A DNA stretch of 64,000 nt from VRUE01 sp963753245. GTDB lineage: Bacteria; Actinomycetota; Thermoleophilia; Solirubrobacterales; 70-9. The stretch's first letter is position 1, and each line of letters starts with the position of its first letter. Position numbers and translations under genes: made by a program. The notes under the pieces are model-generated. The model saw only the letters and a list, made by a program, of their open reading frames with translations, had not been told where the DNA came from and made no database searches. The stretch is from positions 62,001 to 126,000 of the forward strand of contig CAVWBK010000007.1 in NCBI GenBank assembly GCA_963753245.1. Direction: 5' to 3'. Positions 41,516-53,017 of the stretch are shown here, piece after piece.

Positions 41516-44509
41516 TCAGCGGCGTCTGCCGTACTTGGAGCTTCCACACGCCGTCTTCGTCTGCACGGCCTGATTTCGGGTCCTGCCGTTCTGGCCGATG
41601 AACTGCACCTTGACGACGATCGGCGAGGAGCAGATGCTTCTCGTGTTGGCTAGGTAGCCCCGGGCGCCGCCGTAGAGCGTAAGGCGGAAGTGGCCGATCG
41701 GGGCGTCCGGAAGCATCGCGGCTTCGGTCCGCAGGTGGCCGCCGTTGACAGTCGAGGAACTCGCCTGTGGCACGAGCGTCACCTGCCCGCCAAGGACAAA
41801 TGCAACATGGGGCAGCCCGCCGAAGCCCGAGACTGCGTAGGCCTGGCCCTGCAGCGGCTTTTCCAGCAGTGGCGTTTCGGCTGAGACCGTGCCGATCGGC
41901 TGGCGCCCCACACAGAGGTCGGATTGCAGTTCAGATTTCGAGCAGATGTTGCCCAGGTGCTTCTGATCAATCTCGAAGGCGGTCGGCAGGGTGACGACGA
42001 CCGATTTGACGTTGGCGTCGCCCGGGCGCGTGCGCAGGTCAAATCGCAGGCTCGGATCCTTGCCCCGGGCGGTCCTCTTGTGGCCTCCCAGCTGCTTGAT
42101 CGTCATCTTCGGCGCGAAGGGCAGCGAGAAGCAGTTGACGGCCTGGAACGGAGAGGAGAAGTTTGCCACCGTGCCCTGATCTCCTATGCCCTGTGAGGAG
42201 ACCACGAACGGACTGCAGTTGGTCGGGTTGATCATGAAGTTGGGGCGGTCGATGTTGACCTGGATCGAGCGCATCCGGAGTGGAATCCCGCCGATGATGC
42301 TCGGCACCGTTTCCGAATCGGCGATCACATGGGCGTCCTGGGGATCAATGTTCAGAGCGACGCGCACGACAACCGTGCCGTAGTCAAAGGGACCCGCCAG
42401 TGCGGGTGTGATCGCGACGAGGCTCAGCGGAGCGCCTTTGAAGGGGCCGGCCAGATACACCCTGCCGACCGCGTGGAAGGGATGGTTGCCGGGACCGGCG
42501 GCGACGTTTGAGGTCCCGATCTGCGACCTGGCCGGACAGCTCGGCTGGGCGAGCTCCGTGCGGCCCGGGGTCTGCGCCGCGGCGGCGATCGAGGACTCCG
42601 GGCAGTAGGCGATCCCGGTCAGGTTTCCGGTCAGGCCGGGCGGCATTGTGAAGTTCAGCTTGCCGAGGAACTGATTACCGTCTTCGCGGTCGAGTTTCAG
42701 AGTGAAGGAACTGAAGGCGCCGGCGTCGGGATTCGAGGTTCCCGCGACGAGCGAGGGTTCGAACGGCCTGATCTGTTTCGGGCAGAGGCTTCCGTGGGGC
42801 CCGCTTTCGAGTACGAAGGCCTGCGTGGATTCCTGTTCGGCGAGCCTCGCGTTCCAGGGATAGAACTCGGCTCTCGTCGTGTAGAAGTTGCAGGCGGTGG
42901 GCGTCGCCATCAGGCCACGATCTGAGGAGAAAAGGTGCAGCTGGAAGTCGTCGAAGGGGACCTGCGGCAGGTTTTCGAAGTAGACGGTGAGCTGCCCGGT
43001 TTCGGGATCTGGTTTCACCTTGCCGATCAGCTTGGCGTTGATCCCAAAACCGGAGGCTATCTCGAAGAGACGGTACTGTTCTCCTGGCTTCGGTTCGCCG
43101 ATGTAGACCGCCCCTTCTAGGCGCCCGTTGAGCGCTTTGGTGCCGATCGAGAAGGTCCCGATCTTGGCGTTGTTGGGACAATTGGCAGGCCCCTCGGAGC
43201 CGAAGTTGGCCTCCGCTTCGGTGCACATCGTCTGACCGTCAGCCGCATCCGGGTTGACCGTGAACCCGGGGGGCAGGGTGACGACCGCTTTGCGCAACTC
43301 CGAGGGTGAATCGGCGAAACCGAGGAACTGCGGCGCGCTGAGGTCAACGTTGAGGCCCGAGGGTGCATCGGTTTCCTCAGTGGTCGGGCTCGCGTAGAGG
43401 ACCGGGTTGAAGACCTCGAGGTCACATCCGGTCGTCTGGGGATATTCCGAGTGGGCCTTTTCGACGTCGGTGGGGTCGGCGTAGGTCTGGACTTCCAGGG
43501 TGGTTTCGAGCGATTTGCCGGTGCAGCTCGTCGGGTTATCGGTGAGCGGTGCCGCCGGCAGGCTCGAGGCGGTGGGCGCGCCGATGCAGCCGGTGTTGGC
43601 GATTTCCGGACAGTTGGCGGGTTCCCCGGGGAAGCCCTTCGGGAAGCGTTCGGAGTCGTGCGCCGAGATCGCCGGAAAGCCCCAGATAGTCAGCCTAGCG
43701 CCGGCCAGTGGGACCAGCTGGGTGATGTTGGAGACGGTCAGGTTGAGACCGTAGTCGGACTCGCTGCGAACCGTCACCGGGATGCTGATCGGGATGTTGA
43801 GCTGTGGCGCGACGAAGGCGAGCAGGGCGGTGTCTTCTTCGACCGGTTCGAGGGAGAAGATCGGCGCGGTGCCGAGCAGGTAGTCGGGAATGCCTTTGTA
43901 ATTGGCGTAGACCGTGATCACCCCGACCTGCGAGTCCGCGGAGCAGCGATCGAGGGCGAAATTCGCAGACGCACACTCCGAGATCGCGTTCGGGTTGCCG
44001 AAGACACCCTGCGGTGCCCTGAAGGTGACATTGCGGGCAACTTCGGGCTGCCCGGGGTTGGCGAGCGTGAACGAGGTTGAGAGGTCGGGATGCCCGCCAG
44101 CGTGAGGGGAGGTGATGATCACGTGGCTGGCGAACAGCTGCGGTCCGCTGCGTTCGCCGTAGATGGTGAGGTAGAAGCCCTGCTTTATGTCTTCGAGCCT
44201 CGGTCTCGTGACGGACGGCTCCAGGTAGGTCGTCGACGGCGTCGTTTCCACCGCGTCAATCGCGCCTTCCCTGGTTTCGATTTCGAAGTTTCCGGCGACC
44301 GATGGCCCCAGCGCGAAGCCGGTCCCGACGATTTCACCGAGCCCTTCGGACGGCGGGCTGAAATTCTGTTCGACCGAGTTCGTCTGGAACGATTCGATCG
44401 CCTCACTGGCGCGCGCCGTTCCGACGAAGGCCAGCACCAAGAGTACCGCCAGCACTGCCGCCGTGACCAGATGTTGCCAGGGACGGAGGGCCACGCGTGC
44501 ATCAACCAC
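41516..44509 (-). CDS. Giant secreted beta-rich protein, last gene of the 19-kb operon
   Basis: A 997-residue exported protein. The start GTG 44509 follows GAGGAGG and gives the signal peptide L-V-T-A-A-V-L-A-V-L-L-V-L-A-F-V-G-T-A-R-A. The mature protein is beta-rich, with regularly spaced cysteines and recurring motifs: F-R-A-P-Q-G-V-F-G-N-P, C-S-A-D-S-Q-V-G, G-F-T-V-N-P-D-A-A-D-G-Q-T-M-C and M-I-N-P-T-N-C-S-P-F. Some motifs repeat within the protein, and the layout matches that of the damaged gene at 50182-53017. It overlaps the upstream gene by 8 bp. The frame is intact over 3 kb. The function is unknown; a surface or matrix role is likely. Confidence 0.75.
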   Translation of the reverse strand: MVDARVALRPWQHLVTAAVLAVLLVLAFVGTARASEAIESFQTNSVEQNFSPPSEGLGEIVGTGFALGPSVAGNFEIETREGAIDAVETTPSTTYLEPSVTRPRLEDIKQGFYLTIYGERSGPQLFASHVIITSPHAGGHPDLSTSFTLANPGQPEVARNVTFRAPQGVFGNPNAISECASANFALDRCSADSQVGVITVYANYKGIPDYLLGTAPIFSLEPVEEDTALLAFVAPQLNIPISIPVTVRSESDYGLNLTVSNITQLVPLAGARLTIWGFPAISAHDSERFPKGFPGEPANCPEIANTGCIGAPTASSLPAAPLTDNPTSCTGKSLETTLEVQTYADPTDVEKAHSEYPQTTGCDLEVFNPVLYASPTTEETDAPSGLNVDLSAPQFLGFADSPSELRKAVVTLPPGFTVNPDAADGQTMCTEAEANFGSEGPANCPNNAKIGTFSIGTKALNGRLEGAVYIGEPKPGEQYRLFEIASGFGINAKLIGKVKPDPETGQLTVYFENLPQVPFDDFQLHLFSSDRGLMATPTACNFYTTRAEFYPWNARLAEQESTQAFVLESGPHGSLCPKQIRPFEPSLVAGTSNPDAGAFSSFTLKLDREDGNQFLGKLNFTMPPGLTGNLTGIAYCPESSIAAAAQTPGRTELAQPSCPARSQIGTSNVAAGPGNHPFHAVGRVYLAGPFKGAPLSLVAITPALAGPFDYGTVVVRVALNIDPQDAHVIADSETVPSIIGGIPLRMRSIQVNIDRPNFMINPTNCSPFVVSSQGIGDQGTVANFSSPFQAVNCFSLPFAPKMTIKQLGGHKRTARGKDPSLRFDLRTRPGDANVKSVVVTLPTAFEIDQKHLGNICSKSELQSDLCVGRQPIGTVSAETPLLEKPLQGQAYAVSGFGGLPHVAFVLGGQVTLVPQASSSTVNGGHLRTEAAMLPDAPIGHFRLTLYGGARGYLANTRSICSSPIVVKVQFIGQNGRTRNQAVQTKTACGSSKYGRRR

Positions 44510-47500
44510 GGTGCTTGCCTCCTCGGTGACCCCGGCGGTGATGTTTGCGGTGGTGCCTGCGCGCCACACAGTGACCCTTGCGGTAAGCCGATCCGTGCTT
44601 GCACTTGTGCGAGGCTAGGTTGCCGCCCGGGGTCCGGCCGACGCTCTTGATGTTCGGCGGCGTCGGCGTCGGCGTTCCTGCCCCATGGCACTCATCGGAG
44701 GCCTTGCACTGCGGTTCGGGCGGGACGTAGGGGAATCCGCCCAGCGAGCGGGCATCGTAGAGCTTGATCGTGTTGCCATTCCTGTCTTCTTCGGCAAGTT
44801 TCTCGCGGGTAAAGAAGTAGGCGTCGTTGCCTTCCTCGCTGATGCCGAGCAGGCTGGAGGCGAACTGGCTGTCGCCGGACGAGAGCAGCTGCACGCAGCC
44901 TATGGCGAGCGCGCACGGTTCGTGGGCGGCTGGGAATTCGTAGCCGTCGGGCTCCCATTCATACGCGTCTTCCTGTTCGTTCAGGTCGCGGTCGACGAGG
45001 CCTTCGGTCGAGTTGAAGAAGACGCGCCCGTCGTCGCTGAGGCCGAGGCCGTTGGGCGGCAGTGAGGCCTCGCCGGTGGCCTGCTCGCTGGTCGGGTTGC
45101 ACGACGCGCAGGCGAGCGCCTCGACCTTTGAATCGTAGCGGAAGACCTCGCGGTGGATCAAACCGTTGTCGTATTCGGTCAACGGCAGGGTGGAGGTGAA
45201 GGCCGCGTAGTCACCCGAGGGCGTGACCTGGAAGTCGCCGCTGCGGTGACTGCCGGGGTGGTTGACGCTGTCGATCACCAGCGGGCTATCGGTCTGCGGG
45301 TCGGACGGCAGAGCGAGCGGGCCGTAGGTTTCCGCCACCCCTTCGCCTGGGTTGCCGACGGCGATCGTACCTTCGTAGGCGTCGAGGCTTACCGAGTTAT
45401 TGAGGCTTCCGATCCCGGCCGGCGCTCCGACCGGGTTCCCGGAGCTTTCGAACTCCGACACTTGGTTGCCTTCGTCGACGAAGATGTGGCCATCGCTGGG
45501 GTCGACCGCGACGCCGTTGGAGGGGTTGGCATCGAGCTGTTCGAGCCATTCGCCTTCTTCGTTGTAGACCTCGGTCGTGCCTTTGCGGGCCGCGGGTCCG
45601 CCGCCGTTGACGATGTAGACCTTGCCGTTGTCGACAGCAACGCCCTCGGGTTCGGCTGAGTGTTCTTGGACGAAGAAGAAGTTGGAGACTTCGCCTTCGG
45701 TGTTGTAGACGACCACCGCGCCAAACGGGTACCAGGTGGTGTAGACATTTCCTGTATTCGGATCCACACCGACCCCGCTGGGCCCGTAGGCTTCCATGCT
45801 CTGCAGAAGTTCGCCACTGGGCGAGTAGCGCTTGATCGCGAACTGTCCGCCTTCATAGTCGACTTCGGGGACGTAGAAATCGCCGTGGTTGGGACTGGTT
45901 GGGTCGTTGTCGACCGCGATCTGGGTCGGCCAGTTGTAGAACCCGTAGACCCCGGATACGATCAGCTTGCCGTCCTGCCCGAAGCTGAAGACCGGTTTGC
46001 CAGCCGAGTTGAATTTGTAGACGAATCCCTGGCCGATTCCGGTGCCGGCGTCGAGCACGTAGGTGTCCCCGGTCGAGTCATCTACCGCCACCCCGGTCGG
46101 GTTCTTGAAGGCACCGAAGGTGAGCAGGTGGCGATGGACCGCTGCTGGCAGTTCTGCATTGGAGGTCGATTCCAGGGTCGCGACGAAGTGCGGAGGCTGC
46201 CCCGGGCGCGCGACGTAGAGATTGGGCGCGTTCTGGACGCCGTTTGAGGAACCGTCGAGCTTCTCCGGGGAGAGGAAGAAGATCGTGCCGTCGCCGCGGG
46301 CGACGCCGCCGTCGCCGCCGACCGCGACGACGCCGCAGTCTTCTTTGCTGGCGGCCGTGTTCCAGTGTTCGTTGACGGTATTTGCAGAGGGTTTACAGGC
46401 ATCGCTGTTGCCGGTTCCTTCGGTGCCGGTTGAGATCAGCTGCGGGTTACCGGCGTGCCCCTGGGCGTCGACTTCGGTGAGGTAGATGTCGGCGCTGTTG
46501 TCGGTGTCGGCTCCAGCGAGGCGATCGGCGGTGGTGTAGTAGACCTTGGAGCCGTCTTCGGTCATCCCGTCAAAGAGGACGCCGGTGCTCGTGCCCGGGG
46601 TGAGGTCGACCGTTTGGCCGGTGTCGTCGATGCTCATGTAGAGGTGCCAGTACTTGGCTTCGCCAACTTCTGAGATCAGGTGGCCGATCACGACCCGCGA
46701 GCCGTCCTTGGAAACCGAGAGCTCGCCGATTTCCTTCCCTTCTTCCTTCATCGTTTCCCCCGCCGGGGTCTTTGAGACGACGTGGGTTTCGCCCGTGTTC
46801 AGGTCGCGGTCATAGATCGAGATTTCGTTTTCGTTGCCGTCTGACTCGAGCTTCGTCTTGGTCCCGAAGACGAAGTGGCTGCCATCGGCGGAGAGGTGGC
46901 GAGCGATGTAGCCGGCGGGTTCGGCGGGTTTGGAGATCGACCCCGCGAGGCCCTGGACCAGTTCGCCGTTTGGCAGGTGGATCGGGTTGCCGGTGGAGCC
47001 ATCTTCGAAGCAGGGCGAGCAGATTTCGGGGCCACCGAAGGCGAGGGTCCCGAGTGTGGAATCGCCTTCCAGGAGGGTTGAGCTGAAGGGCTGGCTAGAC
47101 GGAGTGCCGCTGGCAGGGATGCCCTCGTATTCGGTGGTCCAGCCGGCTTCGGTCCGGGTGGCCACGTAGGGGTCAATTCCACGATTGGTGCTTTCCGGGA
47201 AGCCAGGTATGCCGCCATCGTGGACTCCGTAGAGAACTCGTGGTGCCCCCTTTGCGTCCTGCGCTTCAGGGTAATCGGGGAAGGGCTTCTGACCCGGAAC
47301 GAGACTCGACTCAACGTCATAACCGCCGCTGTCGGGCGCCGAGACGAGCTCGTAGGCCCGGCAGCCAAGAAGCAGCGAGGCGCCGGTCTGCTGGCGCACG
47401 TGCGCATTGGGGCAGTGATCGGTAACTTCGGGCGAGAAGGCGAACGTAGTGAAGGTGTGCGGGGTTTCGGGCGTGCCGGTGCCGGCCTCGTTGACGCCGA

Positions 47501-50164
47501 CCTCGCGGAAGTGGTAGAGGGTGCCGGCTTGGAGCCCGGTGACCGGACCGAGCGTCGTGGATTCCGGTTCCTTGCCCATTCCGATCGGGATTTCACCACC
47601 CACCTGGACCGCATCGGCAAATTCGCTTTCCTGGTACTGGGCATCGGTCACGTATTCGAAATGAACCTTGGTGGGGGCGCCGTTGGCGATCGCCGTGCCG
47701 TGCATGATCACGCGATCGGAATGCACCACCGTGACCGATTCAGTGACAATCGAGGGTTTGCCCGGCGGCGTCGTGAACTTCCGGTCTTCACCCACGCTGG
47801 GGCCTGCGCCGTTGTTGGCGACAACCCGGAAGTGATAGGTGGTGAAGGGACTCAGTTCGCTGAGGTTCGCCGAGAGCTGTTCGGAGGCCCCGTTGGCCGG
47901 AGCGACCGCAACGGCGTTCGTCGAGTTCCCGTATTTGGTGGTCAGACCCCACTCGAAGTGGTAGTGCGTTTCTTCGCCGTTGCCGACGAATTCCGCGTTG
48001 AGCTTCGCACCTGCTTCACCGATATTGGTGGGGGGCGCGGTCCTCAGGCCGACGACTTCATTCGGCGTGTAGGTCTGAGCTTCCCCGTACCCTGCCCCAC
48101 TGGAATTTACGGCGACCACTCGGTACTCATAGGTGGTCCCTGTAGTCAGGCTCGAGACCGCCGCGTGAACGGCGGCTGTCGACGTGGAGTTGGAAATCGG
48201 GTGAGTGTCAACTTCCTGGTTGGCTTCATTGAGGCAGGGGACCTGGGTGGCGCCCGGCCATGAACCGCCTTTGGTGGTGGTGGTGACCGAAGCGGTGGCG
48301 CCGGAAGGAGTCAGAGCGGAGGAATCCGCAGTCAGCTGGGGCACCGGATTGGCCTTGAACTTGCCGGTGAATTCGATCCTGTACGGACCGCCCGATGAGC
48401 CCGTCACAGAGACCTGTTCAGTCCCGATCGCACTCATCTTTTCCAAAGCGGTCTGCACCGATTCGACAGGGGCGTTGAAGGCCAGAGGCTCGCCGGTAAC
48501 GATTTCGACTCCGGTGGCTTCTTTGGCCGCCGGCTTGGAAATTTCAAGGTTCCCGGCTCGGACGGCGGTGATCGTGGTCCCCGTGGGAATCCCAGAGCCG
48601 GCGATTGCCTCACCCGCGCGAACCACGCCGTCCGTGGTGGTGAATCCGCTGATTTCCTTGGAACCGGCGCTGAGTTCGGTGGCCGCCTGGGTTTTGGTGG
48701 AAAAGGCAGAGAGTTCGAGGGTTCCGGAGCCGATCGAAGTAATGGTGGTACCCGAGGGAATGCCCGTGCCGCTGATTTCTTGGCCGACGGCGAGGGTGCC
48801 GGTTTTCGCGCTGACGTTTGTGACTTCCTTGGAACCGGTGGTGAGATCGCCCTGGCCGGTTGCCGCACTGATGTTTCCGGCGCCGGTTGCCGAACTCGTT
48901 TCGCCCTCGAATCCGAGGCTGAGGGTTCCGCCGGTTGCGCCGGAAACGGTCAGCGTTTGCACGGCGTTTTGGTTTTTGGAGTTGAACGCTGCCTGTTCGA
49001 TGTATTCAGCCCTGCATTCGGTCACATCGCCGCCGCCGTTCGGTTCGACGGTCGCCTCGAGCGTGCCGGCACTTGAGGTCGGATTCGCGACCGGCTTGTA
49101 GCTGACCTTGGGAAGGGCCGCCGCTGGGCCGAAGAACTAGATCGCCGCTGGAGGGCACATAGGCGTAGCCGTGCGAGTTCACGACAGGCTCGCCCTGCGC
49201 CTGGAATTCAATGCCCTTGGGCGGGTGAACCGCTCCGAGGAAGTTACCCGAAGCGTCGAATTCCGTAACGCCCCCTTCTTCTGATTCTTCGTTGTAGCCG
49301 CCTTCGGAGATCAGGACATTGCCGTTGGTCGGATCGACCGCCACCGGGCCGGTCGTCGGGTCAAGGCTGCCGTGCGCCCGCGGCGAGGGGAAGCTCCTGA
49401 GGAAGGTCCCTGTCGAATCGAACTCATCGATTTCTTCTTTGCCCCAGTCGGTCACATAGACGTTGCCCAGTTTGTCGACGGCGACATAGCCGACTTCGCC
49501 GAAGGGTCCGGCCGGGGTTCCGGTGAGTCTGTTCTTCGATATGTATCCGGCGGTGGCCGGGAAATCGACCTTCCGCTCTTCGTTGTTGAAGACCTCGATG
49601 TCGTTCTCGGGAGAGGTGAGTGAGAGGTACACGCGTCCTTCCGAGAATGTCCCGAGTTATCAAAGGCCACGTGCATGTCGGGTTCGCAGTTAAAGCACGT
49701 ATTCGCCGCGTTGATATGCGTCCACTGGTGGGTGTAGCAATAGGTTTCTGCCTGCCCTTCTTCTTCTTTGCAGACCGGTGCTGCTGAGTGCGGGGCGAAG
49801 AAGTTGAGCGTGCGGCCATTGGACTGGGAGACGAGCACTTCCCCGGTCGCGTCATCGACCGCCGGCTGCAGCCAGAAGATGTAGTAGCCGAACACTTCGT
49901 AGGTGTTCGGGGTCGAGAGACGCGATTCCGAGGGAAAGGGGGCATATTTTAGACGCCCTCCTGCCCTGGATTTTCATGGCTTCCCTCACCGTAGTCGGTG
50001 ACCAAGACATTGTCGTTCTGGTCGACCGCGGCACCGCTGATCGAGTCGAAGCCGTGGATCCGAGTTTCGAGGCTGCGGTTGGCCAGCGCCGTGCCGGCGA
50101 AGGCGGCACTGAGGGCAAGGGCCGCGCAGGCAGCGGCGATCAGGAAGGCGAAACATCGGCTCAT
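44502..50164 (-). pseudogene. Giant secreted NHL/FN3/TolB-propeller protein, frameshifted near its N-terminus
   Basis: Would encode about 1890 residues from ATG 50164 (signal peptide L-I-A-A-A-C-A-A-L-A-L-S-A-A-F-A-G-T). Three one-base shifts break it: near 49945, near 49640 (GGG for GGGG) and near 49130 (a T missing). From 49025 on it is open for 1507 codons. Order: NHL-type propeller (V-A-V-D-K-L-G-N-V-Y-V-T-D), long Ser/Thr/Gly repeats (G-T-T-I-T), FN3-like modules (Y-H-F-E-W-G-L-T-T-K-Y-G), the CPN...CRAYELVS motif, a TolB-like propeller, a second NHL-like part, D-E-C-H-G and a Lys/His/Arg tail. The shifts may be sequencing errors. The final residues overlap the next start. Confidence 0.7.
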
Positions 50165-50181
50165 TTGCCCTGTCCTCCGGT

Positions 50182-53017
50182 TCACTTGGCGCTCCGTCCC
50201 CTGTCGTGGTGGCGCTTGTGGCGTGCCTTGGCCCCGCATGCCACCTGCAGTCGAGTCGTGGAGTTATCGGCGACCCCTTCTGGCCGACCATCCTCAGCTT
50301 GGCCCGCTTCGGTTTGCCGCAGAGGCTCGACTCGTTTTGCAGGAGACCCTTGGAACCACCGAATAGGTTGAGAGTGAAGGAGCTGACCGGTGCATCTGGA
50401 ACCGTCGCGAAGGTCGTTCGCAGGCCGCCTCCCTTGCTCGAGGAGACCTGACCTGCGAGCTGGACATCGATCTGACCCTTGAGGTCGGCGACGACATCTG
50501 GCAGTCCGCGATTGGGGTTCGAGCGCAGGTAGACATTTCCCTTGAGCGGGTTTTCGAGAAGCGGGGTCTGTGCTTCGGCGGTGCCGATCATCGAACTCGG
50601 CGGGCACTTTTCGGCTTCGAATCGGGCCGCGTGCAGACGTCTCCCAAGTGGGAGTTATCGAGGATCTCACCCGGGGGCAGGGTGACGGCGACAAAACCAG
50701 TGTTCGATTCGCCCTGTCCGACCTTAAAGAGCGAATGGATCGCCGGGTGGCCGAGCCGGTTGAGGCCGCCGCTGAGCTTAAGGCTCAGCTTCGGTTCATA
50801 GGACAGGGTGCCGCAGTTGGTCACCTGAAAGTGCGAGCCAAGTTCGGCGGTGGCGCCCTGGTCGCCGTTCAGGATGGCGCCGACCGAGAAGGGCGAGCAG
50901 TTGGTCGGGTTGATGGTGAATTCGGGGCGGTTGAGTTCGATCCGCAGCGAACGCAGTCGGATCGGGATGCCCTGGACGATCTGCGGCAGCGGGTCGCTGA
51001 CCGCGGTGATGTGGGCATCGGTTGGGTCGACGTGCAGGGCGGCGCGAACGACGACGTTACCGAGGTCATAGGGCCCGGCGACGGCCGGGGTGATCGCCGC
51101 CAGCGAGAGCGGCGCCCCCTTGTAGGGGCCGGCGAGGTAGACCTTGCCCGGCAAGTAGATCGGGTGGCTGCCGGCGCCGGCGCCGGCAGCGGAGGTACCG
51201 ATCTGGCTGCCGGGCGGGCAGCTCGGGCTCTGCTCCTCGGTGACCCCCGAGTAGGAGGGTTCGGCGGCCTTCGCGAGCGCCGCGTCGGAGCAGTAATGTA
51301 CCCCGGCGAGGGTCGCCGAGAGGCCCGGTGGAGCGTTGACGGTGAGACCGGTTAGGTCCTGATCGCCGTCGGGTCGCGTGACTTCGAGCGAGAAGTTAGC
51401 GTGCGCGCCGGGACTGTGATTTTGCGAGGCGGCCTCGAAGCCCGGTTCGAACGGTCGCTTTGTCCCGGGGCAGGGCTTGCCATCGGGCCCGCGGCCAGGG
51501 TGAAGAATGCGTCGAAGATTGGGCTCCGAGGCTGTCGTCCCAGGGTTCGAAGGTGCTCGTTACGGCGTAGGTGCCGCATTGGGTCGGGGTTGCCAGCAGG
51601 CCGCGTTCGGAGCCGAAGATGTGCATGTCAAAGGCGGTCAGGGGACTCTGCGGCAGTTCGTCGAAGGTGACGCTCACACGGCCGGTGATCGGGTCCGGGG
51701 TAACGATGCCGGCGAGCTTGATGTGGGTTCCGAATCCGTCGGCGACGAGGAAGATGCGATAGCGATTCCCCGGCAGCGGCTGCCCGAGGTAGACGAAGCC
51801 CGGCAGCGGGCCCGGCAACGCTGAGCTATCGAGCGTGAGGCTGCCGATCTTGGCGAACTCGGGGCAACTTCCGGGAAGGTCGTGCCGAAGTTCGCTTCTG
51901 AGTCCTGGCACGCGGTCTTGCCGTCGGCGGCGTTGGAATTGATCGAGAAGCCTTCGGGCAGCGTGATCGTCGCACGACGCAGCTCGGTCGGCGAGGGCAC
52001 CGTCGGGCTGACCTGCTCGGGAACGTCTAGATTGATGTCGATCCCCGAAGGCAGAGTCGGTCGGTTGCGGTGGTCGGCTGCGCGTAGAGGCTCGGGTCGA
52101 AGCTGAGCTGGTCGCATCCGGTCCCCTGCGGCCAGCCATCGTTCGGCGGTGGTCGAGGCCGCCGTCGTAGGAGAGACACTTCAAGCGATGAGTGATGAGC
52201 GGTGTGTCGCAGGTGGTCGGGTTCTGCAGGAAGGGGGTGCTGACGAGCTGTTGGAGTGGATCGGGACGAAACCCTGGAAGTTCCCGATGCAGAATTCGTC
52301 AACCGATTCCGGGTTCTTCGGTGGCGAGTTCGCCCGTTGGAGTTGCACAGCGAACCAATGTAAAGAGCGGACCTCCTGAAGAGTTGGTGCCGGATTGACT
52401 CGCAGGCGGTCGTGGCTTGAATCGGCGGGGACGCCCCAGAGCACCTCCTGAATGCCTTCCAAGGGAACACGAGCCCGTGAAAAATTGAGTTGGCGTGTCG
52501 GAGTCGAGGCCGTAGTCGCTACCGGTGCGGGCGCCGAGGACGGTGAACTGGGGTGTGTCGAAGAGGAAGACCTTGAAGGCCAAGAGGCCGGCATCGTCGG
52601 GCGGCGGGACGATGTTGTAGACGGCGGTGTCGAAGGGGATGCCGTTCGTCGCGAGGACGTTGGCGACTCCAACCTGGGAGTCGATCGGGCATTCGTCGGC
52701 GGAGAACTGGGCGATCGTGCACTGCGGGGTTGCGTGCGGGTTGCCGATGAAGCCGGGTGGGAAGTGGACTGTCAGCGTTTTTCGCATCCTCGCAGTTGCA
52801 GGCGCTTTCGCTGTGCTGGAGGACCCGGTTTTCGACGGTGAAGGCAACCTCGATGTCTGGGATGCCCGCCGGCCTGGGTGGTCGAGGGAATGACCGAGTA
52901 GGACTTGATCGGCGTGCCGGGTTCGCGTGCGCAGTGCCGCGAGCGGCGAAGAGCAGGGCCATGCGTGGTGGTGGCGATCAGGGCGATCGAGGGCTTGTCT
53001 GCTGCCTCATCGTGCAC
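50182..53017 (-). pseudogene. Damaged paralogue of the 997-residue secreted protein
   Basis: The same architecture as the gene at 41516-44509, but broken into eight or more frames within 2.8 kb. Recognisable parts in order: M-A-L-L-F-A-A-R-G-T-A-H-A signal-like start, F-P-P-G-F-I-G-N-P-H-A-T-P-Q-C, C-P-I-D-S-Q-V-G-V-A, G-F-S-I-N-S-N-A-A-D-G-K-T-A-C, P-L-P-G-F-V-Y-L-G-Q-P-L-P-G-N-R-Y, V-Y-L-A-G-P-Y-K-G-A-P-L-S, I-N-P-T-N-C-S-P-F-S-V and a basic end A-R-H-K-R-H-H-D-R-G-R-S-A-K. Either it is a real pseudogene or this stretch has poor base quality. The start overlaps the upstream gene's end by about 40 bp. Confidence 0.6.

Noticed and set aside
47220..48263. 347-codon plus-strand frame
   Set aside because: Antisense to the giant propeller gene, no recognisable domain.
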